From: an uncultured Acidobacteriota bacterium
Lineage (GTDB): Bacteria; Acidobacteriota; Blastocatellia; Pyrinomonadales; Pyrinomonadaceae
Direction: 5' to 3'
Length of the DNA: 13,348 nt
NCBI GenBank assembly: GCA_902826385.1
Contig: CADEEU010000058.1
Span: forward strand, 1 to 13,348
The notes under the pieces are model-generated. The model made no database searches. It saw nothing but the letters and a program-made list of their open reading frames with translations, and had not been told where the DNA came from. A program made the translations under genes and the position numbers. Of the stretch, positions 1-5,342 are shown piece after piece. The stretch's first letter is position 1, and each line of letters opens with the position of its first letter.

Positions 1-739
1 CGACAACGGCGGTGCCGTGCTGGTCGTCGTGGAATACGGGAATATCGAGTTCTTCCTTCAAACGTTCCTCGATCTCAAAACATCGCGGGGCTGAAATGTC
101 TTCCAGATTGATGCCGCCGAAAGCGACCGAAATATTTTTGATCGTCTGGACGATCTCGTGCGGATCTTTGGTATTGAGACAGATCGGAAACGCGTCCACG
201 CCGCCGAATTCTTTGAAAAGCTGGGCTTTACCTTCCATCACCGGCATAGCGGCCGCCGGGCCAATGTCGCCCAAACCGAGCACGGCGGTGCCGTCGGAAA
301 TAACCGCGACTGTATTTTTCTTTATCGTAAGATTGAAAGCTTTTTCGGGGTCTTTTGCGATGGCCTCGCAAACGCGTGCGACGCCCGGGGTGTATGCCAT
401 CGAAAGATCGCTTCGCGTTTTGAGCTGCATTTTTGACGTAACTTCGATCTTGCCGCCGAGGTGCATCAAAAACGTCCGGTCCGAAATGTTCACGACCTCG
501 ACGCCGTCGATATCGTTCAACGCAGCGACGATCTCCTCGTCATGCTTTTCCGAAGAGGCGTTTACGGTAATGTCGCGGATGAGAAAATCTTTGCCGACGC
601 TGACAATGTCTATGCCTTCAATATCGCCGCCTGCACGGCCGATCGCGGTCGTTATCGCTCCGAGCTTTCCGGGTTGATTGTGGATCCTGATTCTGAGAGT
701 AAGACTATAGCTGGCATTGGGCGTAGGTTTATTGGACAT
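1..739 (-). CDS. NAD(P)-dependent malic enzyme with N-terminal ACT domain (partial, C-terminus off the left edge)
   Basis: I translated this frame from the reverse strand; 246 codons are visible and it stays open to the window edge. It should oxidatively decarboxylate malate to pyruvate in the cytoplasm, producing NADH or NADPH. Residues about 11-88 look like an ACT domain (IRIHNQPGKLGAITTAIG, then an alternating strand/helix pattern). The malic enzyme N-domain follows: AYTPGVA with the catalytic Tyr at 116, the general-base Lys in MEGKA at 171, metal ligands Glu213-Asp214 in NLEDISAPRCFEIEERL, and FHDDQHGTAVV at 236-246 just before the NAD-binding domain. The active-site residues I can see are intact. 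ACT domains usually bind small ligands, so allosteric control is likely, ligand unknown. The gene lies 68 nt after the FkbM gene on the same strand and may be co-transcribed. No clear Shine-Dalgarno precedes the ATG at 739. Cofactor preference cannot be judged because the Rossmann domain is outside the window. Confidence 0.93.
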   Translation of the reverse strand, partial: MSNKPTPNASYSLTLRIRIHNQPGKLGAITTAIGRAGGDIEGIDIVSVGKDFLIRDITVNASSEKHDEEIVAALNDIDGVEVVNISDRTFLMHLGGKIEVTSKMQLKTRSDLSMAYTPGVARVCEAIAKDPEKAFNLTIKKNTVAVISDGTAVLGLGDIGPAAAMPVMEGKAQLFKEFGGVDAFPICLNTKDPHEIVQTIKNISVAFGGINLEDISAPRCFEIEERLKEELDIPVFHDDQHGTAVV

Positions 740-807
740 AAAAGATTAGGTTAGCTTTGGGGAATCTAAACCGCAAGGGATGCCGGCCAGCGCCTGAGGT
801 TGCGAGA

Positions 808-1614
808 TTACGCAAATCGCGAATTTTTGAAAAAATGGACCGAAGGGTCGGCCCCGACTTCTGGTTTTTGAAGCAGCAAACCCTTGGCTTCCAGAGCAGG
901 AATAATCTGTTCTTTCGCGCGCCCGTTGTGCTCGTGTATTTCCATGATCAGATATCGGCAAGTGGAGATCAAATTGTGATTCGGCTCAAGAAACACTTCG
1001 AACTCAGCCCCTTCGACATCGATCTTGCAGACATCGATTACCTGGCCGGAAAAATACTCCGCACAAAAATGATCGAGCGTTAGTCCCTGAATCGTGTAAC
1101 GTTCGCCTTCTTCGTTTGAGGTTCCAGCATAGATACTGTCCGAAACACTTCCCCGGCCAAGCGTGACCTCGACCGAGCGAGCAGAACCGCAAAGGGCGGC
1201 GTTAACGGGGACGACCTCGCAGTCGAGATTCCTTGTAAGATTGAAGTGAAGGCGAACAAAAGTCTGCGGGTTGAATTCGACGCTCACCACGCGGTTGAGC
1301 TTTATCCCACTGGTCGCGAACAACAGCGGAAATCCGCCGTTGTTCGCGCCGAGATCGAGAACATTTGCCGGACCGTCGAAAGTCATTTTCGGCAGAAAAC
1401 GCCGATACATCGGCGACAGCAGAATTTCGCGGGCACCATTTGCATCGCCTCCGGCATGATCGATAAGTATCTCCGCTCCCTTGTAGCTATAGACGTGCAA
1501 ACTCTCTTTGCGAAAAAAAGTCTTGGTAACGGCTAACCACAAACGGTTGTCGAAAGCCCATACTTCTCGCAATCCCCTTAATTTATTACTCAAACTCATT
1601 ACGTGTTGCGCCAT
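808..1614 (-). CDS. FkbM-family SAM-dependent methyltransferase
   Basis: This 268-residue protein carries the class I methyltransferase SAM motif VLDLGANNGGF (about 85-95), an acidic motif II VEFNPQ (about 112-117), and the FkbM hallmark KIDVEGAEFEVF (about 197-208). FkbM-family enzymes typically O-methylate sugars or polyketides; next to a GT9 glycosyltransferase the natural inference is methylation of a surface glycan sugar. No signal peptide or membrane segment is seen, so it should be cytoplasmic. I chose the ATG at 1614, which overlaps the stop of the upstream gene by one base (TGATG) and suggests translational coupling. A TTG directly before it (1617) is an alternative start, and a later ATG at 1599 would still keep all motifs. 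The acceptor substrate cannot be read from the sequence. Confidence 0.88.
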   Translation of the reverse strand: MAQHVMSLSNKLRGLREVWAFDNRLWLAVTKTFFRKESLHVYSYKGAEILIDHAGGDANGAREILLSPMYRRFLPKMTFDGPANVLDLGANNGGFPLLFATSGIKLNRVVSVEFNPQTFVRLHFNLTRNLDCEVVPVNAALCGSARSVEVTLGRGSVSDSIYAGTSNEEGERYTIQGLTLDHFCAEYFSGQVIDVCKIDVEGAEFEVFLEPNHNLISTCRYLIMEIHEHNGRAKEQIIPALEAKGLLLQKPEVGADPSVHFFKNSRFA

Positions 1615-2756
1615 CAAACGGCGATAACGTGCACCGATGCACGGTCATGAGGTTCTGTGCCGTTTACGAATCTTTCAAGATTGTACCAGACTGACTCGTA
1701 AGGGATACCGTTCATGCAGGGGTGTCCGGGCAAGTCACACGCCGGTAAATGACAGCCCGCACACTTCACGGGATGATAGACGAGCGTATGCCCGTTTCCG
1801 AGCGGATACCACATTCCCGGGTTGTTTTTTTCTCCATAGATGGCGAAACATCTTGTTCCGACCGCGGCAGCAAGGTGGGTAGTTCCCGTATCAAGGCCGA
1901 TGTGATAGGCGCTTTTTGTCAGCAACGCCGCAGATTGTCTGACCGAGAATTGACCTGCTGCATTGATGCCGCTTCCCCAAACTTCGATCAGTTTTTCCCC
2001 GATTTCGAGCTCCGCCTTACCGCCGACAATAATAATTTCGCACGGGTAGCTCTTCATCAACTGGTTGCCCAGCCGCGCAAAACTTTCTATCGGCCAGACA
2101 TTCGCCTGCGACTTACAGCCAGGTCCGAGAGTGATCAAGGGCAAATCCGGAAATTTTCTTTTGCTACCAAGCCACAAATCGATTTCAGTCAGTTCAGATT
2201 CGCTGAAAGTCATCAGCGGAATGCAAAAATCTTCGTCCAGGTTGCTTTCAATTCCGTCCAGTTCCAGCCGCTTTATTTTGAGTACGGCCTCATGATCGAC
2301 AGGGGCCGGGTGTCCGTTTTCGTCCAGCGGACACAACTCAGCGTCCGAAAGAGCGTGAAATCCGTAAAGTTGCTTGATACCGGCCGAACGAAAAAAAATC
2401 CGGTCCCGCAAGACGGCCTTCGCAGGCCTTTCACTCATTATCAGATACGCGGCAGCGCTGAATCGCTCCGCCTTGAGACTTCGCCAAAGGTCGTAGAATC
2501 CGGCAAAACGTGTTTTGCCGGACATGCGACTGTCATATGTTAGATATCGATCGACGAGTTCGTTGGGAATAACCTGAGACGAAGCAACGATATTGCCGGC
2601 TTCGAAATTCTGCAGCATCACTATTTCGGCGTCGTGAAAAAAACGCCGGACGGCCCGCAGAGCGGGAATGGCGACGAGTGAATCTCCCAAAGAGCCGAAA
2701 AGATACACGAGTACTTTTTTCTTAATATTCCCATCGCGGGACCCAGTTTGAAGCAT
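1614..2756 (-). CDS. Glycosyltransferase family 9 (ADP-heptose:LPS heptosyltransferase-like)
   Basis: This 380-residue protein has the GT-B layout of GT9 enzymes. The N-terminal domain opens with VLVYLFGSLGDSLVAIPALRAV (about 15-36), the glycine-rich acceptor-side loop with the conserved GD. The nucleotide-sugar domain includes LITLGPGCKSQANVWP (207-222), corresponding to the PG...K.WP motif, and HIGLDTGTTHLAAAVGT (285-301), the D-[ST]-G-x-x-H-[LIV]-A-[AG]-A donor-binding signature. A C-terminal cysteine cluster (C332, C335, C340, C347) may bind a metal or form disulfides. GT9 enzymes transfer heptose or related sugars to LPS core or other surface glycans on the cytoplasmic face of the inner membrane. 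It starts 11 nt after the lexA-like stop and overlaps the FkbM gene, so the three are probably one transcript. The exact donor and acceptor are not determinable here. Confidence 0.9.
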   Translation of the reverse strand: MLQTGSRDGNIKKKVLVYLFGSLGDSLVAIPALRAVRRFFHDAEIVMLQNFEAGNIVASSQVIPNELVDRYLTYDSRMSGKTRFAGFYDLWRSLKAERFSAAAYLIMSERPAKAVLRDRIFFRSAGIKQLYGFHALSDAELCPLDENGHPAPVDHEAVLKIKRLELDGIESNLDEDFCIPLMTFSESELTEIDLWLGSKRKFPDLPLITLGPGCKSQANVWPIESFARLGNQLMKSYPCEIIIVGGKAELEIGEKLIEVWGSGINAAGQFSVRQSAALLTKSAYHIGLDTGTTHLAAAVGTRCFAIYGEKNNPGMWYPLGNGHTLVYHPVKCAGCHLPACDLPGHPCMNGIPYESVWYNLERFVNGTEPHDRASVHVIAV

Positions 2757-2767
2757 AAAACAGAAGT

Positions 2768-3397
2768 TTAGTGGGAATGCGACGCGGCCGGACGAAGAAG
2801 TCCGCGCATAACGCCCAGAACCGTAACTTCGTCCGCGGGAAACGTGGCGGCATCAAAGTCGGGATTCGCACATCGAAGCTCAACCTCAGTTCCTATGTTA
2901 TGGAACATTCCAAGTCGCGTCTTGCCGTCGGCGGTTTCCACAACGACAGTCTGGCCTCGCCGAGCGTAATTTCGCTTTTCCAGAACGACGATGTCGTCTT
3001 CGCAGATCTGCTGTTCGATCATAGAGTCGTCCACTACTTTGTAGGCGAAAACTTCGCCGGCCGGAATTTCTCCGAGCATAAATCTCGGTATCGGCATCGG
3101 CGATCTTTCGACGACTAGAAACGAACCGTTGCCGTCAACCTCGATCAATTCGATACTGCATACCAAATCCGACGACATCGACTTCGACGGAATTTCGATA
3201 CCAAAGCTGCCATTGGTCCGTCGGCGTGCAAGCAGCCCCTGATTTTCGAGCGCCACGATGTGCCGCTGAATTCCGCCCTTTGAAGACACGCCCAGCCGCT
3301 GTGCTATCTGTTGATACGACGGTTCGTAACCGTTGCGATCAACGAAGCTGGTAATGTAGTCCAGCACCTCTTTTTGCCGTTTTGTCCGCGGGTACAC
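2768..3397 (-). CDS. lexA: LexA-like transcriptional repressor, apparently lacking a working autoprotease
   Basis: The 209-residue protein has LexA architecture: a winged helix-turn-helix (GYEPSYQQIAQRLGVSSKGGIQRH, in two parts, about 23-46; QGLLARR at 53-59) and an S24 peptidase-like dimerisation domain (about 80-203). The nucleophile Ser125 is present in DDSMIEQQI. A gap-free alignment from memory with E. coli LexA between VVV and VEL puts Gly163 (RLGMF) where the catalytic Lys156 (TVKRL) should be. The cleavage-site region reads EVDGNG (86-91) where an Ala-Gly bond is expected. I infer a DNA-binding dimer that cannot self-cleave in the usual way, as known for some cyanobacterial LexA proteins. 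The start is a GTG at 3397; TAA codons lie in frame just upstream and the next Met is residue 74. It heads the GT9/FkbM gene run and diverges from hflX. It may not control SOS; the symbol is given by family only. Confidence 0.87.
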   Translation of the reverse strand: MYPRTKRQKEVLDYITSFVDRNGYEPSYQQIAQRLGVSSKGGIQRHIVALENQGLLARRRTNGSFGIEIPSKSMSSDLVCSIELIEVDGNGSFLVVERSPMPIPRFMLGEIPAGEVFAYKVVDDSMIEQQICEDDIVVLEKRNYARRGQTVVVETADGKTRLGMFHNIGTEVELRCANPDFDAATFPADEVTVLGVMRGLLRPAASHSH

Positions 3398-3403
3398 GCT
3401 CCG

Positions 3404-3431
3404 ATTTTATTACACCTGCAAGAAAGTTCAA
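3404..3431 (-). promoter_or_regulatory. Candidate lexA promoter
   Basis: Reading the minus strand, TTGAAC (3431-3426) and TAAAAT (3409-3404) are spaced by 16 bases, a reasonable sigma70-type promoter. The predicted transcription start falls on or within a few bases of the GTG at 3397, so the mRNA could be leaderless. No obvious LexA-type palindrome was seen here. Prediction by eye only. Confidence 0.5.
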
Positions 3432-3494
3432 GACGGCGGCGGAGCATTGTTAATCGTGCGTCCCGAGCAAACCCGCATTTACAACAATCGATTT

Positions 3495-3503
3495 TGGTAT
3501 AAT
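3495..3503 (+). promoter_or_regulatory. Extended -10 promoter element for hflX
   Basis: The sequence TGGTATAAT is a perfect extended -10 element (TGn plus TATAAT). The -35 region is weak (CATTTA, 3476-3481, spacer 16), which is acceptable for extended -10 promoters. The predicted start of transcription is near 3510, giving a leader of about 30 nt before the proposed AUU start of hflX. It lies back to back with the lexA promoter. Confidence 0.6.
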
Positions 3504-3527
3504 TTCCATCTAAGAAAAGCCACGTGC

Positions 3528-3533
3528 AGGAGA
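3528..3533 (+). promoter_or_regulatory. Ribosome binding site that decides the hflX start
   Basis: AGGAGA lies 7 nt before an in-frame ATT at 3541. It is the only strong Shine-Dalgarno sequence between the predicted promoter and the first in-frame ATG at 3661; no purine-rich site precedes that ATG (the bases before it read ACTGGCCCGCCAG). It supports translation from 3541. Confidence 0.6.
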
Positions 3534-3540
3534 AAACGGT

Positions 3541-5235
3541 ATTAACGGAATTCACGGTTTTACACAGGGCCTGAAACAAAATCAGCTTCGCCGCATCGAA
3601 AAACTATCTACTCGGCGGGTTCCGGCGGACCAGATCGTTTCGGCGGAACTGGCCCGCCAGATGTCAGAGCTTTCGAACGAGACCGGACGTCAGATCGGCG
3701 TCCTTCTCAATCGAAAGGGGAAGGTCGAGTATGTAATGGTCGGAACGGCCAAGCAGCTCGAGATGCCGGATTTCGGACGCTCACGTGTATCGACCGACCG
3801 TTTCCGCGGCCTGCGGTGCGTACACACGCATTTGCAGGGCGAATCGCTGACTCAGGACGACCTTACGGACCTTGCCTTGCTTCGGCTGGATTTGATGTCG
3901 ATCATCCAGGTGGACAAATCGAGCGGCCTGCCCGGCCTGGTTCACTCGGCCCACTTGCTTCCTGCATCCGGTCCTGCAGCAGAGGTCAACGGTGCTGATG
4001 GGTCGGCTCCGTACGAATTTCTAAGCCCGGCAATTCCTTCTCAACTCGACACCGATTTCTCTGCACTGATCGAATCGCTCGAAGACGAAATGGCACGCCT
4101 GCGCCAGACGGCGCGTCAGCGGCAGACGAATCGAGACCGAGCGATATTGATCGCTGCGACGACCGGCTACACGGATGAGGCCGAGGAATCGCTGACCGAG
4201 CTGGAAGAGCTCGCGCTTTCCGCTGACGTGGTCGTGCTGGACAAGATCGTTCAACGCCGCTCACAGATAGATCCTCGGACCGTTATCGGTCAAGGAAAGC
4301 TACAGGAGCTCCTTATTCGCTCGATGAGGCTAGGGGCCGACCTGATAATTTTCGATTCGGAGCTGACGCCGACACAGGTGAGAATTTTGTCAGAAGCCAC
4401 CGATCTCAAAGTAATCGACCGTCCGCAGTTGATCCTCGACATCTTCGCACAGCGGGCACAGTCACGCGAAGGTAAATTACAGGTCGAACTTGCTCAACTG
4501 AAATATTTGCTGCCGCGGCTTGTGATGGGACAGAATTCCGCATTTTCTCGTCTGGCTGGCGGTATAGGCGGACGCGGGCCGGGCGAAACGAAACTCGAAA
4601 CCGATCGTCGGCGTGTTCGCAGCCGCGTGGCCCAACTCGAAAAGCAGGTCGAGGGTTTAAGGCGTCAGCGATATGAACGCCGCAAAAACCGGGCACAAAA
4701 GAACCTGCCTGTTATCTCGTTGGTCGGTTACACGAACGCGGGCAAATCGACGCTGTTGAATGCTCTAACGCAAAGCAGCGTTTACGCGGAAAAGAAAATG
4801 TTTGCGACCCTCGATCCGACCTCGCGTCGCCTTCGCCTGCCGTATGAGCAGGAAGTCATAATCAACGACACGGTCGGTTTTATCCGCGACCTGCCTGAAA
4901 CGCTTGTTGCCGCTTTTCGAGCGACACTTGAAGAAATATCCGACAGCGATCTGCTCGTGCATGTTGTCGACGCCGCAAATCCGGCCGCGTTGCAGCAGAT
5001 CGAATCCGTAGACAAGATACTTAAGGATCTGGAGCTGCACGAGATTCCACAGATTATCGTTCTGAACAAAATCGATCTTACCGAAAGCGAGCAATTTCAG
5101 GCATTAACACGACAGTTGTCCCTTGACAAAGCCGTCCCGTACGTGTCAGTTTCGGCTATCCAGCCGAAATCTTTGGATGTGTTGGTTGCACGAATTGGCG
5201 ACCGTATGAACAAGTTTGAAATTGCGGTTGGATAA
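3541..5235 (+). CDS. hflX: GTPase HflX (ribosome-splitting GTPase), probable AUU start
   Basis: HflX binds the 50S subunit and splits stalled ribosomes under stress, using GTP. From 3541 the product is 564 residues, a long-form HflX. It has an N-terminal regulatory domain, the glycine-rich HflX signature GGIGGRGPGETKLETDRR (about 340-357), and a G domain with G1 GYTNAGKS (396-403), G3 DTVGF (about 443-447), G4 NKID (509-512) and a G5-like SA (538-539). A coiled-coil-like helix (RVRSRVAQLEKQVEGLRRQR) joins the two parts. The first ATG (3661) would delete about 40 residues, including TQGLKQNQLRRIEKL and RRVPADQIVSAELARQ, which resemble the N-terminus of other long HflX proteins as I remember them. 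No ATG, GTG or TTG is in frame between the stop at 3511 and 3661. ATT at 3541 has AGGAGA 7 nt upstream. CTG at 3571 is the alternative. The G domain is intact. Confidence 0.9.
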   Translation: MNGIHGFTQGLKQNQLRRIEKLSTRRVPADQIVSAELARQMSELSNETGRQIGVLLNRKGKVEYVMVGTAKQLEMPDFGRSRVSTDRFRGLRCVHTHLQGESLTQDDLTDLALLRLDLMSIIQVDKSSGLPGLVHSAHLLPASGPAAEVNGADGSAPYEFLSPAIPSQLDTDFSALIESLEDEMARLRQTARQRQTNRDRAILIAATTGYTDEAEESLTELEELALSADVVVLDKIVQRRSQIDPRTVIGQGKLQELLIRSMRLGADLIIFDSELTPTQVRILSEATDLKVIDRPQLILDIFAQRAQSREGKLQVELAQLKYLLPRLVMGQNSAFSRLAGGIGGRGPGETKLETDRRRVRSRVAQLEKQVEGLRRQRYERRKNRAQKNLPVISLVGYTNAGKSTLLNALTQSSVYAEKKMFATLDPTSRRLRLPYEQEVIINDTVGFIRDLPETLVAAFRATLEEISDSDLLVHVVDAANPAALQQIESVDKILKDLELHEIPQIIVLNKIDLTESEQFQALTRQLSLDKAVPYVSVSAIQPKSLDVLVARIGDRMNKFEIAVG

Positions 5236-5342
5236 ATTATCGTCCTGCCTTATTCCTTTACGATTAGACGTTTATGGCCTGATCTAAAGAAACCACGGAG
5301 AAAGAGAAAAACAGGAATTAAGAAGGAAGAACACGTTCCAAA

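Noticed and set aside
12..677. 221-codon open frame on the plus strand
   Set aside because: Shadow of the malic enzyme gene, whose motifs are clear on the minus strand.
1749..2543. 264-codon open frame on the plus strand
   Set aside because: Antisense to the GT9 gene; no motifs.
3304..3579. 91-codon open frame on the minus strand overlapping the 5' end of lexA
   Set aside because: It overlaps lexA out of frame and crosses both divergent promoters; no domain seen.
3661..5235. ATG at 3661 as the hflX start
   Set aside because: It lacks a Shine-Dalgarno sequence and would remove about 40 residues that look homologous to other long HflX N-termini.
5236..5342. Terminator or promoter between hflX and pgpH
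   Set aside because: No convincing hairpin with a T run and no good -35/-10 pair was seen, so the two genes may be co-transcribed.
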